Source: Cellulosimicrobium arenosum (lineage in GTDB: Bacteria; Actinomycetota; Actinomycetes; Actinomycetales; Cellulomonadaceae). Taken from it: a stretch of DNA of 64,000 nt. The notes below the pieces were generated by a model. It saw only the letters and a program-made list of their open reading frames with translations. It was not told the DNA's origin and made no database searches. This document shows positions 25,379-34,087 of the stretch, one piece after another. The first letter of the stretch is position 1, and every line of letters starts with the position of its first letter. A program made the translations under genes and the position numbers. The stretch is from assembly GCF_014837295.1 (NCBI RefSeq), contig NZ_JACYHB010000008.1, forward strand, positions 62,001-126,000. The letters are read 5' to 3'.

Positions 25379-25858
25379 TCAGGGGGTGGGGGTGACCGCC
25401 GCCAGGACGACCGGGTCGGTGCAGCCGCGGGCGAAGCCTGCGATGCGCCGGTCGATGTCACGGCCGAGGAACCACGTCCCGATCCGTTCCGCGAGCGGTG
25501 CGAGCCAGCGGGGGCGGCAGCGGAAGCTGTAGCGCCAGGTCGCGCGCGTGCCGCCGGACGGGTCGGGGGCGAACCGCCAGCCGCCCGCGAGGTTCTCGAA
25601 GAACCACGAGCCGCGGACCATGCGCATGCCCACGTTGGTCGGCGGGTTGTACGACACGTACTCGCTGACCATCGACAACCCGGACCGGTGCCGGGTCAGG
25701 GTGCGCACCCCTTTCGCCGGGGCGGTCGCGCCGTCGAGGAACCGTTGCCGTCGGATGAACGGGTCCCAGCGCAGGCGCACGTCACCCGTGGTCTGCGAGA
25801 CGGCGAACGCGGTCGCCGGGTCGACCGGGACGATGAGCGAGGACTCGACGACGGGCAT
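25379..25858 (-). CDS. SRPBCC-fold (polyketide cyclase/START-like) protein
   Basis: A 159-residue SRPBCC protein: VVESSLIVPVDPATAFAVSQTTGDVRLRWDPFIRRQRFLDG, later WFFENLAGGWRFAPDPSGGTRATWRYSFR and a C-terminal helix (APLAERIGTWFLGRDIDRRIAGF). These bind hydrophobic ligands; function unknown. The ATG at 25858 has CAGCAT six bases upstream, a weak leaderless -10. An alternative ATG at 25879 has a GGGGAGG site but very short spacing, and would add seven residues. Confidence 0.78.
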   Translation of the reverse strand: MPVVESSLIVPVDPATAFAVSQTTGDVRLRWDPFIRRQRFLDGATAPAKGVRTLTRHRSGLSMVSEYVSYNPPTNVGMRMVRGSWFFENLAGGWRFAPDPSGGTRATWRYSFRCRPRWLAPLAERIGTWFLGRDIDRRIAGFARGCTDPVVLAAVTPTP

Positions 25859-25942
25859 CCGTCGATGCTGCCATGCCACCTCCCCGGACGCGCGGACGCC
25901 CCGCCCTCGGAAGGACGGGGCGGCCGGGCCGGAGGGACGAGG

Positions 25943-26413
25943 TCAGGAGGTGAACTCGTACCCGGCGTCGACGCACTGAGCGCGGAACGCGTCGAGAGAG
26001 GGCTGGAACTCCGTGGTGACGACGTCGACCCCTTCCAGCGCGGCCTGGAACGGCGCCTTGATGCCGTTGAGGTTCTCCTGGAGCTCGGGCTCGGCGAAGC
26101 GCTGCACCGACGCGATCTTGTCGCGCGTCGTGGCGAGCTCGACGCCGCTCTCGTCCGTGACCGTCTCGGAGGTGAGGGCGAACGTGCTGCTCACGCGCTT
26201 CGCGAGGGAGTTCTTGCCGCCGTCGTAGAACCCGGCGCACGTCTGCTCGACCGTGACGACGGTCGGCTCCGGGGCGTCGGTCGCGGCCGGGCTCTCCGTC
26301 TGGCTCTGGGAGGTGTCGGACGCCTCGGCCGACGGGTCGGTCGTCGAGGCGCAGGAGGACAGGAGGAGGGCGCTGGCGAGCACCGCCGTGGCGGTGAGGA
26401 GGGACTGACGCAT
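25943..26413 (-). CDS. lipoprotein of unknown function
   Basis: A 156-residue secreted lipoprotein: signal MRQSLLTATAVLASALLLSSC with lipobox LLSSC, an acidic Ser/Thr/Glu-rich spacer, then a helical domain with two further cysteines (TVEQTCAGFYDGG and FRAQCVDAGYEF) that could form a disulfide. No family is recognised. Convergence and spacing give no functional hint. Confidence 0.72.
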   Translation of the reverse strand: MRQSLLTATAVLASALLLSSCASTTDPSAEASDTSQSQTESPAATDAPEPTVVTVEQTCAGFYDGGKNSLAKRVSSTFALTSETVTDESGVELATTRDKIASVQRFAEPELQENLNGIKAPFQAALEGVDVVTTEFQPSLDAFRAQCVDAGYEFTS

Positions 26414-26549
26414 GATCAGGATTGCAACGCGCGAGGGTGCCCTTGCGCAAGCTGCGGCGCGCGCCGTCGGACCGCGGATCCGCGGGATCCTGCGGTTCTT
26501 CGGCCCCGCGTGTGCGGAGGTTCACAGGACCGGTACGGGCGTACCGGGT

Positions 26550-27470
26550 TCAGTCGACCGTCAGGACGACCTTGCCGCGCACGTGACCGCCGGCGACCAG
26601 CCGCAGCGCGTCGGCCGCCTCGGCGAGCGGGAAGGTCTGGACGGGGACCCGGAGGCGGCCGGCCTCGGCGAGCGCGAGCACCTCGTCGAGAGCGCCGCGC
26701 GCGTCCGTCTTGTCGGTGATTCCGGCGGCGCTCGACGTCTCGCCGCCCGTGATCGTCACCGCGCGCGGCGCACCGTCGTCGGAGGTCGTCCGACCGTGGA
26801 GCAGGTCGAGGGTCGCAGCGATCGTCTCGTCGGTGCCCACGAGGTCGATCACGACGTCGACCTCTCCGAGCCCGTCCGGCAGCGCCCGGACGGCGTCGAC
26901 CAGCCCCGAACCGTAGGCGACCGGAGTCGCGCCCAGGTCGCGCAGGTAGTCGTGGTTGGGCTCCGAGGCTGTCCCGACCACGCGGGCGCCGAGCGCCTGC
27001 GCGATCTGGACGGCCGCCGTGCCGACACCGCCGCTCGCGCCGTGCAGCAGCACGACGTCGCCCTCGCTCACGTCCGCCTGCACGAGAGCGGAGAACGCCG
27101 TGGCCGCCGCGACCGGCAGGACGGCCGCCAGCTCGGCCGGGACCGACGCCGGGCGGCGTCGGACCTGCTCGACGGACACGACCGACAGCGCACGCTGCGC
27201 TCCCGTCCCGTTCCACAGCACGTCGTCGCCCGGGGCGAGGTCCGCGACGTCGGGACCGACGGCGTCGACCACCCCGGCCGCCTCGAACCCGAGGACGGCG
27301 GGGACCTTGCCCCCGAACGCACCGGAGAGGCGCTTGAGGTCGGCGGGGTTGACCCCGACGACGCGGTTGGCGACGCGCACCTGACCGGGCCCCGGGTCGG
27401 CGACGTGCTCGTCGTCGACACGGAGCTTCTCGGGTCCGCCGAACTCGTCGAACGTGACGACCGTGCTCAT
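26550..27470 (-). CDS. NADP-dependent quinone oxidoreductase-like MDR protein
   Basis: A 306-residue medium-chain dehydrogenase/reductase of the zeta-crystallin/quinone oxidoreductase group. The catalytic GroES-like domain begins VVTFDEFGGPEKLRV and contains NPADLKRLSG and VLGFEAAGVV. The Rossmann nucleotide site is LHGASGGVGTAAVQIAQALGARVVGTAS. No structural zinc cysteines are visible. It ends AGGHVRGKVVLTVD as usual. The substrate is probably a quinone or enone. Confidence 0.9.
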   Translation of the reverse strand: MSTVVTFDEFGGPEKLRVDDEHVADPGPGQVRVANRVVGVNPADLKRLSGAFGGKVPAVLGFEAAGVVDAVGPDVADLAPGDDVLWNGTGAQRALSVVSVEQVRRRPASVPAELAAVLPVAAATAFSALVQADVSEGDVVLLHGASGGVGTAAVQIAQALGARVVGTASEPNHDYLRDLGATPVAYGSGLVDAVRALPDGLGEVDVVIDLVGTDETIAATLDLLHGRTTSDDGAPRAVTITGGETSSAAGITDKTDARGALDEVLALAEAGRLRVPVQTFPLAEAADALRLVAGGHVRGKVVLTVD

Positions 27471-27526
27471 GTCACGACACTCTTCCACCGCTCGGCCGAC
27501 ACCGCTCTGCGGTCCCGTCCCACGAA

Positions 27527-27598
27527 CGCCCGCCGAGCAGTGAGCTGCCGCCCCGATCCGTCGGTCTTCAGGGGCCGCAGCTCACTTCTCGGCGGGCG
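27527..27598. repeat. GTGAGCTGCCGCCCC palindrome, copy 1
   Basis: Arms 27527-27554 and 27571-27598 (28 bases, two mismatches) flank a 16-base loop. The core TGAGCTGCCGCCCC is shared with the copy at 27998-28059. It lies between divergent genes (oxidoreductase and TraR-like) rather than at a transcript end, so it is not simply a terminator. Confidence 0.85.
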
Positions 27599-27624
27599 GG
27601 AAGTCGTGCGGGGCGTGCGGTGTT

Positions 27625-27987
27625 GTGGGAGGTGTGGACGAGCTCGAAGAGACTGCGGCGCGCGAGCGCTTGGTCGCGCTGCGGTCGCAGGCGGTCGGTC
27701 GCCTCGCTGCCCTGCGCGGCGACGTCGCGGACATCGTGGACGCGTCGCGCGACTCGAACGCCGACGACGAGCACGACCCTGACGGCGCGACGATCGCGTT
27801 CGAGCGCGCCCAGGTCGAGGCGTTCGCGCGCGACGCCGCGGCCCAGGTCGAGGAGGTCGACGCCGCGCTCGCTCGTCTCGACGCGGGCACGTACGGGACG
27901 TGCGCGACCTGCCGAGCCCCGATCGCCGCCGCACGCCTGGCGGCACGCCCCACGGCCCGCACGTGCATCCCCTGCGCGAGCACCTGA
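27625..27987 (+). CDS. TraR/DksA-type C4 zinc-finger protein
   Basis: A 120-residue protein with an N-terminal coiled-coil helical hairpin (ETAARERLVALRSQAVGRLAALRG... FERAQVEAFARDAAAQVEEVDAALARLDAGTYGTC) and a C-terminal zinc finger CATC-x17-CIPC. This is the DksA/TraR layout; members act in the RNA polymerase secondary channel, although the short actinobacterial ones are little studied. The GTG at 27625 was chosen; a second in-frame GTG lies at 27634. The gene is flanked on both sides by copies of the same palindromic repeat. Confidence 0.85.
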   Translation: MGGVDELEETAARERLVALRSQAVGRLAALRGDVADIVDASRDSNADDEHDPDGATIAFERAQVEAFARDAAAQVEEVDAALARLDAGTYGTCATCRAPIAAARLAARPTARTCIPCAST

Positions 27988-27997
27988 GCCCCCACCC

Positions 27998-28059
27998 GCC
28001 GAGACGTGAGCTGCCGCCCCTGCTTCACGCGAAACAGGGGCGGCAGCTCACCTCTCGGC
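27998..28059. repeat. GTGAGCTGCCGCCCC palindrome, copy 2
   Basis: Arms 27998-28022 and 28035-28059 (25 bases, one mismatch) with a loop that can itself close by TTC/GAA. It lies between the convergent TraR-like gene and amidohydrolase gene, where it could also stop transcription. It shares arm sequence with copies at 27527 and 45160. Confidence 0.9.
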
Positions 28060-28081
28060 CATCGGGTGGCCAGGGGCGCGG

Positions 28082-29362
28082 TCAGGCGGTGAACCGGGTC
28101 GCGCGTTCCGTGACGTGGCCCGTGCCGCGGCCGTCGTTCGCCGCCTCGTCCCAGCGGTAGACCTCGGTGCCCGTGATGAAGACGTGCTCTGCGCGCGAGG
28201 TCACGTCGAGCGGGTCGTCCGACCAGATCACGACGTCGCCGTCCAGGCCCGGCGCCAGGGCCCCGACGCGGTCGTCCAGCTCGAGGAACGACGCCGGGTT
28301 GACCGTCAGCGCCGCGAGCGCGGTCTCGCGGTCCAGCCCCTCCTTGACCGCGAACGACGCCTGGTGCACGAGGAAGTTGATCGGCACGACCGGGTGGTCG
28401 GTCGTGATCGCGACGCGCACGCCCGCGCGGGCGAGCACGCCGAGTGTCGCGATGTCGCGGTCGCGCAGCTCGACCTTGGACCGCGACGTGAGCATGGGCC
28501 CGAAGATCACCGGGACGTCGCGCTCGGCCAGCACGTCGGCGATCGCGGCACCGTCGGTCCCGTGGTTCACCACGAGCCGGTAGCCGAACTCGTCGGCGAG
28601 GCGCAGCGCGGTCGCGATGTCGTCGGCGCGGTGGGTGTGCTGGTCCCAGAACAGCTCGCCCGCGAGCACGCGCGCCAGCGTCTCCTTCGTCAGGTCGCGG
28701 TCGAACGGCTCGCCCTTCGCCTCGGCCGCGTCGCGCTTGGCCGCGTAGTTCTGCGCGTCCACGAAGGCCGCGCGGATGACCTGCGCCACGCCCAGCCGGG
28801 TGGACGGCGTCTGCTTCTTGTCCCCGTACACGCGCTTGGGGTTCTCGCCGAGCGCCGACTTCACCGACACCGCCTCGCGGATCACCTGCTCGTCGACGGT
28901 CCGCCCGCCCCACGTCTTGATCGCGACGGTCTGGCCGCCGATCGGGTTGCCGGACCCGGGCTTCACGACGGCGGTCGTGACACCGCCCGCGAGCGCGTCG
29001 CGGAAGCCCTCGTCCTCGACGTAGATCGCGTCGATCGCGCGGAAGGCCGCGCCGTTCGGGTTCGTCATCTCGTTCGTGTCGTTGCCGGCCCAGCCCTCGC
29101 CCTCCTCGTGCACGCCCATGTGGGCGTGGGACTCGACGAACCCGGGCAGGACCCAGCGCCCCGCGGCGTCGACGACGCGTGCGCCGTCCGGCACCGTGAC
29201 GTCGCGCCCGACGGCGGTGATCACCCCGTCCTCGACCAGGACCGTCCCGTTCTCGATCGGGGGAGCGGAGACGGGCACGACGTAGCCGTTCGTCACGGCG
29301 ACGGTGCCGCGCGCGGTGCGCGGCTCGGTGCGGGCGGGGCGGGGGTGGGATGAGGTCGTCAT
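28082..29362 (-). CDS. amidohydrolase (imidazolonepropionase-like)
   Basis: A 426-residue metal-dependent amidohydrolase. The HxH metal motif is ESHAHMG, with further ligands likely in DQHTHRADD, VVNHGTDG and TTDHPVVP, and the C-terminal beta-sandwich segment is LAPGLDGDVVIWSDDPLDVTSRAEHVFITGTEVYRW. Such enzymes hydrolyse cyclic amides or dipeptides; substrate unknown. No signal peptide. The ATG at 29362 has GGGGGG just upstream. The long reading frame extending far upstream has no coding character and was rejected. Confidence 0.88.
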   Translation of the reverse strand: MTTSSHPRPARTEPRTARGTVAVTNGYVVPVSAPPIENGTVLVEDGVITAVGRDVTVPDGARVVDAAGRWVLPGFVESHAHMGVHEEGEGWAGNDTNEMTNPNGAAFRAIDAIYVEDEGFRDALAGGVTTAVVKPGSGNPIGGQTVAIKTWGGRTVDEQVIREAVSVKSALGENPKRVYGDKKQTPSTRLGVAQVIRAAFVDAQNYAAKRDAAEAKGEPFDRDLTKETLARVLAGELFWDQHTHRADDIATALRLADEFGYRLVVNHGTDGAAIADVLAERDVPVIFGPMLTSRSKVELRDRDIATLGVLARAGVRVAITTDHPVVPINFLVHQASFAVKEGLDRETALAALTVNPASFLELDDRVGALAPGLDGDVVIWSDDPLDVTSRAEHVFITGTEVYRWDEAANDGRGTGHVTERATRFTA

Positions 29363-29449
29363 CCCCCCATCATCGCCCCGAGCAACCGCGGTCGGCGACG
29401 GGGCGCTATCCTCCTGCCGTACCCGCCGTCCGCGCGCGAAGGAGCCCGC

Positions 29450-30181
29450 ATGTCCGTCCTGGTCGGGCTGTTCCGACTCTTCCTCGTCGTCCTCGCGCTC
29501 GTCGGCACGCGCGAGATCTGGCTGCACGGCGACGTCGAGGGACTCGTGTACTTCACGAACCAGACGGGTTTCCTCGTCGCGATCTCGTTCGCGTGGGCAG
29601 GGATCGCGTCGCTCCTGCGCACGACGCAGCCGCCCGCGTGGTTCAAGGGCGTGGTGACGCTCGCCGCCGCCATCACCGGGCTGGTGGCGCTGCTCGTCCT
29701 CGAGCCGGAGTCGCCCGACGCTCCCGCGGTGTTCCTCGGCCTGACCGACGGGCAGATCGAGCACCAGGTCCTGCCGCTCGCGGTGTTCGCCGACTTCGTG
29801 CTCCTCGACGCCCACCGCCGCTTCCGTGGCCTGACCGCCCTGCAGTGGCTGCTCTACCCGGTGGCGTACTTCGTGTTCGCCCTGGTCCGGGGGGCACTGA
29901 GCCCCGGGAGCGAGTACCCGTACGCGTTCGTCGACCTCGACGCGCTCGGGTGGGCGGGCCTCGGCGCGAACCTGCTGGTCTACGGCGCGGCGTTCTTCGT
30001 CCTCGGGCTCGTGCTCGTCGGGATCGACCGGGTCCTGCCGCCGCGCCCGCTGATCGGCGGCTACCCCGACGGCAGCACTCCGTCCGGGCGCGACGCACCG
30101 ACGGAGGCCGGTGAGGTCGCAGGGACCACGACGCAGGGGACCGCGGTCGACGGCTCGAGGCCTGCACCCGACCAGCGCTGA
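29450..30181 (+). CDS. Pr6Pr-type six-helix membrane protein
   Basis: A 243-residue protein with about six membrane helices. FTNQTGFLVAISFAWAG, LPLAVFADFVLLDAHRRF and LYPVAYFVFALVRGAL with a following SEYPYAFVDLDALGW match the Pr6Pr (FAR-17a/AIG1-like) family of unknown function. The tail is hydrophilic. A -10-like TATCCT near 29408 and an AAGGAG site seven bases from the ATG indicate a normal short leader. Confidence 0.8.
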   Translation: MSVLVGLFRLFLVVLALVGTREIWLHGDVEGLVYFTNQTGFLVAISFAWAGIASLLRTTQPPAWFKGVVTLAAAITGLVALLVLEPESPDAPAVFLGLTDGQIEHQVLPLAVFADFVLLDAHRRFRGLTALQWLLYPVAYFVFALVRGALSPGSEYPYAFVDLDALGWAGLGANLLVYGAAFFVLGLVLVGIDRVLPPRPLIGGYPDGSTPSGRDAPTEAGEVAGTTTQGTAVDGSRPAPDQR

Positions 30182-30277
30182 CCAGGGCCTCGCGTGGACA
30201 CGGACGGCACCCCGACCCTCGACGCCCCACGGAGGCCACGCTGCCCGGAGGGGCCACGTCCGGCTAGGGTTCCACTC

Positions 30278-30961
30278 GTGAGCTCGTCCGTCCCTGGTCC
30301 GTCGCGCGTGGTGCGTGCCGTGCTCGTGGCGACGCTCGTGCTGGCCCTCACCGCTGCCGCGCACCGCGTCGGTGGCGGCTCGCTGCCCGACCCGCTGGTC
30401 GTCGCGGCGCTCGCCGCGTTCACGGTCGCGGGCACGACGGCGGCCGCCCGCGCCCGCTTCACCGTCCCACGGCTCGTGGTCCTCCTGGGCGGGGCGCAGC
30501 TCGTGCTGCACGGCGCGCTCACCTGGCTGGGCGGGCACGACCCGCACGGCACCGTGGGCGGGGCGTCGTGCGTCTCGGCCACCGCCGGGCACGCCGGGCA
30601 CGGTTCCGCGCTCGCGTGCGGGACGTCGTCGGGCAGCGCCACCGTGCCCGACGTCGCGGGCTCCCTCGCCACGCACGCCCACCACACGTCCGGGACGGCC
30701 GGGTGGGTGATGCTCGCCGCGCACGTCGCGGCGACCGTCGTCCTCGCCCTGGTGCTCGCCCGCGGCGAGCGAGCGTTCGAGCGCCTCCTCGGGTGGCTCT
30801 CGTCGCGCCTCGTCCGCGTCCCGCGGACCGTGACACTGCCCACAGCGCCCCGCGCGGCGGTCGTCGTCGCGCGCGTCCGGCGCCTCGCGCACCGGCACGC
30901 CGGTGCGGCGCCGACGCGCGGACCACCGGTCGGCGGCAGGCTCGTCGGGACCGCTCCCTAG
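30278..30961 (+). CDS. His-rich membrane protein, paralog A of the copper locus
   Basis: A 227-residue protein with about four membrane helices. Conserved positions shared with the proteins at 34088 and 38506 are an early helix with a His, 'VL.GgaQLVLHG' in helix 3, and 'MLAAHVAATVVLALVLARGERAFERLLGWL' in helix 4. A loop between them is rich in His and Cys (GGHDPHG, TAGHAGHGSALACG, ATHAHHTSG), suggesting metal binding. TAGGGT (30265-30270) lies 7 nt before the GTG, giving a leaderless message. It heads the CopC/CopD-CtaG group. No named family is recognised. Confidence 0.7.
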   Translation: MSSSVPGPSRVVRAVLVATLVLALTAAAHRVGGGSLPDPLVVAALAAFTVAGTTAAARARFTVPRLVVLLGGAQLVLHGALTWLGGHDPHGTVGGASCVSATAGHAGHGSALACGTSSGSATVPDVAGSLATHAHHTSGTAGWVMLAAHVAATVVLALVLARGERAFERLLGWLSSRLVRVPRTVTLPTAPRAAVVVARVRRLAHRHAGAAPTRGPPVGGRLVGTAP

Positions 30962-31070
30962 CCCTCCTCGCTCGTCCGCCCCTGCGGACCCCCCGACGTC
31001 GCCGACCCCGGCATCCGCCGTACCCTGGGCACTACCGCGCGACACCCCCCGCGCCGGACGGAAGACATCG

Positions 31071-31859
31071 ATGAATCCCAGCACTCTCATTCCCGCGCGC
31101 ATCCGTGCGCTCGCCGCGACCCCGCGGCCGGCACGTCGGCCGGTCCTGCCCGCTGCCGTCGTGGTCCTCCTGTCGCTCGTCGGCGCGCTCGCGCTGACCG
31201 CGTTCCTCGCGACGCTCGGCGCGCTGCCCGCGCAGGCGCACGACCAGATCGTGTCCACGGACCCGGCCGACGGCGCCGAGCTCGACGCGCCGCCCGCCGC
31301 GATCACGCTCACCTTCAGCACCGAGCCCCTGGACGTGCAGCCGCAGGTCGTCATGACCGACGCCGCGGGCGACGTCGTGCTCGACGGCACCCCGACCATC
31401 GACGGTGCCGACGCGACCCTCCCGATCGAGGACGGCACGCTGACCGGCGGTGCGTACAGCGTCGCGTGGCGCGTGGTGTCGTCGGACGGGCACCCCATCG
31501 AGGGCACGTTCGGCTTCACCCTCGCGGACCAGCCGGAGTCCGCGCCCGCCGAGGACCCGACGACCGAGGACCAGGAGTCCGAGGGCACCGAGACCGGGGC
31601 CGAGAGCGCGCAGGAGTCGGACGACGCGGCGTCGGGCACGGCGGACGACGCCACCCCGTCGCAGAGCGCCTCGGCCGGTCCGGCGGACGAGGACTCCGAC
31701 GGCTCGGCCACGACCACCATCGCCCTCGTGACCGGCGCGGTCCTGATCCTCGCCGTCGCGGTCGTCGGTGTGATCGCGTGGCGCCGCCGCGGTGCCGGTG
31801 GGAGCGACGGGAGCGACGGCAGCGACGAGGCCCACCGCGGCCCGGACACCCCTGCCTGA
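31071..31859 (+). CDS. CopC-domain copper-binding protein with C-terminal anchor
   Basis: A 262-residue protein. A long signal (VVVLLSLVGALALTAFLATLGALPAQA) is cut before HDQIVSTDPADG, so the mature protein would start with His, the copper-brace residue of CopC. The domain continues to SSDGHPIEGTFGFTL, the second copper-ligand segment. An acidic Ser/Thr-rich spacer, a membrane helix (IALVTGAVLILAVAVVGVIAW) and a basic tail follow, anchoring it outside the cell. It precedes the CopD-CtaG gene by seven bases. TACCCT at 31021-31026 is the likely -10. Confidence 0.9.
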   Translation: MNPSTLIPARIRALAATPRPARRPVLPAAVVVLLSLVGALALTAFLATLGALPAQAHDQIVSTDPADGAELDAPPAAITLTFSTEPLDVQPQVVMTDAAGDVVLDGTPTIDGADATLPIEDGTLTGGAYSVAWRVVSSDGHPIEGTFGFTLADQPESAPAEDPTTEDQESEGTETGAESAQESDDAASGTADDATPSQSASAGPADEDSDGSATTTIALVTGAVLILAVAVVGVIAWRRRGAGGSDGSDGSDEAHRGPDTPA

Positions 31860-31866
31860 GACTGAC

Positions 31867-33981
31867 ATGAGCACCGCGCACCGCACCCCGGACCGCTCGA
31901 CCGAGCAGGCGAGCGCTCGTGCCGACGAGCCGCGGGACGACGGCGCGACCTCGACGGGCGACACCCCGCCCGTCGAGGGCTTCCGCCTGCCCGCGATGCG
32001 GGCGACGGAGGTGGTGCTGCTCTGGTGCTTGCCGGTCGCGGTGCTCGTCGCGATCGCCGGACTGGCGCTGACGGGAGAGCTCGCGCCGCGCCAGCTCATG
32101 GACCCGGGCGCCGTCGTGCGCTACGGGTTGCCGGTCGCGCGCGTCGTGCACGACGCCGCGGCGGCACTGACGATCGGGCTGCTCCTGCTCGCGACGGTCG
32201 TCCTGCCCGGTCAGCGAGAGGTTCGCGGGGCGGTGTCGTACACCCAGTGGACGGCGACGCGCTGGGCCGCGCGGGCCGCTGCGGTGTGGCTCGCGGCAGC
32301 CGTCGCCGTCATCGTCTTCACGGCGGGGAACTCGACCGGGATGTCGCCCGGTGACCCGGGCTTCTGGGGTCAGGTCCGCTACTACGCGACGGGGATCGAG
32401 CTGGGTCAGTACCTGTCCGTCTCGGCGCTGCTGGTGGCCGCGACGCTCGCGGTCGCGACCGGCGCCCGGACGGTCGGTCGGGTCGCGACCGCGTTCGTGC
32501 TCTCGCTCGCGGCCCTCCTGCCCGTCGCGCTGTCGGGGCACGCTGCGGGCGCGGCCGAGCACCTCAACGCGGTCAACTCGCTGCTCATCCACCTGGTCGC
32601 GGTGACCCTGTGGGCGGGCGGTCTCGTCGGGCTCGTGCTCCTGCGCCCGCGCATCGACAAGGCCGCGCTGCCCCAGGTCGTCGCGCGCTACTCCACGATC
32701 GCGGCCTGGTGCTTCGGTGCTGCGCTGTTCTCCGGCGTCATCAACGCGTCGCTGCGCCTCGAGTCGCCAGCCGACCTCGTCACGACGACGTACGGCTGGA
32801 TCCTGTGCGTCAAGATCGTCGCGATCTCGCTCCTGGGCGTCGCGGGGTGGCTGCAACGCCGCCGCATCATCCCGCGGCTCTCCGGCCCCGGGGGTGGCCG
32901 GGCGTTCGCCCGCCTCGCGGTGAGCGAGGTGCTGGTCATGGCAATCACGTTCGGCGCGTCGGTCGCGCTGTCGCGGTCCGCGCCGCCCGTTCCCCAGGAC
33001 CCGGTCACCTACGACGTGCGGTACTCGCTCCTCGGCTTCCCGGACCCCGGCCCGGTCTCCGTGCGCGCGATGCTGCTGACGTTCCAGCCGGACTGGCTGT
33101 TCCTCGGGATCGCTGCGAGCCTCGCCGGGCTGTACGTCGCGGGGGTCGTGCGGCTCGTGCGCCGCGGGGACCGCTGGCCGGTGGGCCGCACGGTCATGTG
33201 GCTGCTCGGCTGCGTCCTGCTCGCGTGGGCGACGAGCGGTGGGCCCGGCGCGTTCGGCTCGCTGCACTTCTCGACCCACATGATCCAGCACATGTCGCTC
33301 ATGATGTTCGTCCCCCTGCCGCTCGCGCTCGGTGCGCCCGTGAGCCTCGCGCTGCGTGCGCTGCCGGCGCGCCGCGACGCCTCGCGCGGGCCGCGCGAGT
33401 GGATCCTCGTCGCCGTGCACTCGCGGTACTCCCGGTTCCTCACACGACCGGCCGTGGCGGGCGGGATCTTCGCCGGCAGCCTGGTCGTCTTCTACTTCAC
33501 CGGCTGGTTCCAGTACGCCCTGTTCGAGCACCCCGGGCACCTGCTCATGCAGGTCCACTTCCTGCTCAGCGGTTACCTGTTCTTCTGGGTCATCCTCGGC
33601 GTCGACCCCGGTCCGGCGCGCGCGGCCTACCCGATCCGCCTGCTCGTCCTGCTCGTCACGATGGCCTTCCACGCGTTCTTCGGCGTCGCCGTCATGGCGG
33701 ACCAGCAGCTCCTCGCCGAGGACTGGTGGACGGCGATGCAGTACACCGACCGCCAGGAGCTGCTCGACGACCAGGCGGTGGGCGGCTCGATCGCGTGGGG
33801 TGCGGGTGAGCTGCCCGTGCTGCTCGTCGCGATCATCGTGGCGGTGCAGTGGACGAAGGACGACGAGCGCGTCGCACGGCGCCGGGACCGTCAGGCCGAT
33901 CGTGACGGCGACGCCGAGCTGGTGGCCTACAACGCTCGCCTCGCCGAGATGGCGCGCGAGGACGACCGTCAGGGACGATGA
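31867..33981 (+). CDS. CopD-CtaG fusion, copper transport/cytochrome oxidase assembly
   Basis: A 704-residue membrane protein of two parts. The first half is a CopD domain (LLIHLVAVTLWAGGLVGLVLLRPRIDK, ARYSTIAAWCFGAALFSGVINA). The second half is a CtaG/Caa3-type assembly domain (STHMIQHMSLMMFVPLPLALGAPVSL, HPGHLLMQVHFLLSGYLFFWVILG, with many membrane His and Met). Together they would take copper inward and help deliver it to oxidase. Fusions of this kind are known in actinomycetes. It overlaps no neighbour but is clearly in an operon with CopC. Confidence 0.9.
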   Translation: MSTAHRTPDRSTEQASARADEPRDDGATSTGDTPPVEGFRLPAMRATEVVLLWCLPVAVLVAIAGLALTGELAPRQLMDPGAVVRYGLPVARVVHDAAAALTIGLLLLATVVLPGQREVRGAVSYTQWTATRWAARAAAVWLAAAVAVIVFTAGNSTGMSPGDPGFWGQVRYYATGIELGQYLSVSALLVAATLAVATGARTVGRVATAFVLSLAALLPVALSGHAAGAAEHLNAVNSLLIHLVAVTLWAGGLVGLVLLRPRIDKAALPQVVARYSTIAAWCFGAALFSGVINASLRLESPADLVTTTYGWILCVKIVAISLLGVAGWLQRRRIIPRLSGPGGGRAFARLAVSEVLVMAITFGASVALSRSAPPVPQDPVTYDVRYSLLGFPDPGPVSVRAMLLTFQPDWLFLGIAASLAGLYVAGVVRLVRRGDRWPVGRTVMWLLGCVLLAWATSGGPGAFGSLHFSTHMIQHMSLMMFVPLPLALGAPVSLALRALPARRDASRGPREWILVAVHSRYSRFLTRPAVAGGIFAGSLVVFYFTGWFQYALFEHPGHLLMQVHFLLSGYLFFWVILGVDPGPARAAYPIRLLVLLVTMAFHAFFGVAVMADQQLLAEDWWTAMQYTDRQELLDDQAVGGSIAWGAGELPVLLVAIIVAVQWTKDDERVARRRDRQADRDGDAELVAYNARLAEMAREDDRQGR

Positions 33982-33987
33982 ACATCG

Positions 33988-34025
33988 CACTTTTGATTGA
34001 CCACTGTCAAAAGTGGCGGTACGTT
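33988..34025 (+). promoter_or_regulatory. operator-overlapped promoter
   Basis: CACTTTTGA (33988-33996) and TCAAAAGTG (34007-34015) form a perfect 9-10-9 inverted repeat; inside it TTGAC-CACT-GTCAA (33997-34010) is a second palindrome. TTGACC (33997-34002) is a near-consensus -35, 17 bases before TACGTT (34020-34025). A repressor bound to the palindrome would cover the -35. This AT-rich element stands out in the GC-rich background. Confidence 0.75.
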
Positions 34026-34087
34026 CGGACCCGGACGGACGAAGGGCGCGACGCGGCGGCCTCGGTCTCGAGCGGAGGAACAGGTCG

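Noticed and set aside
29363-31849. Long minus-strand extension of the amidohydrolase frame
   Set aside because: Its residues are shadow-like, cross three plus-strand membrane/copper genes, and the enzyme start at 29362 has a proper ribosome-binding site.
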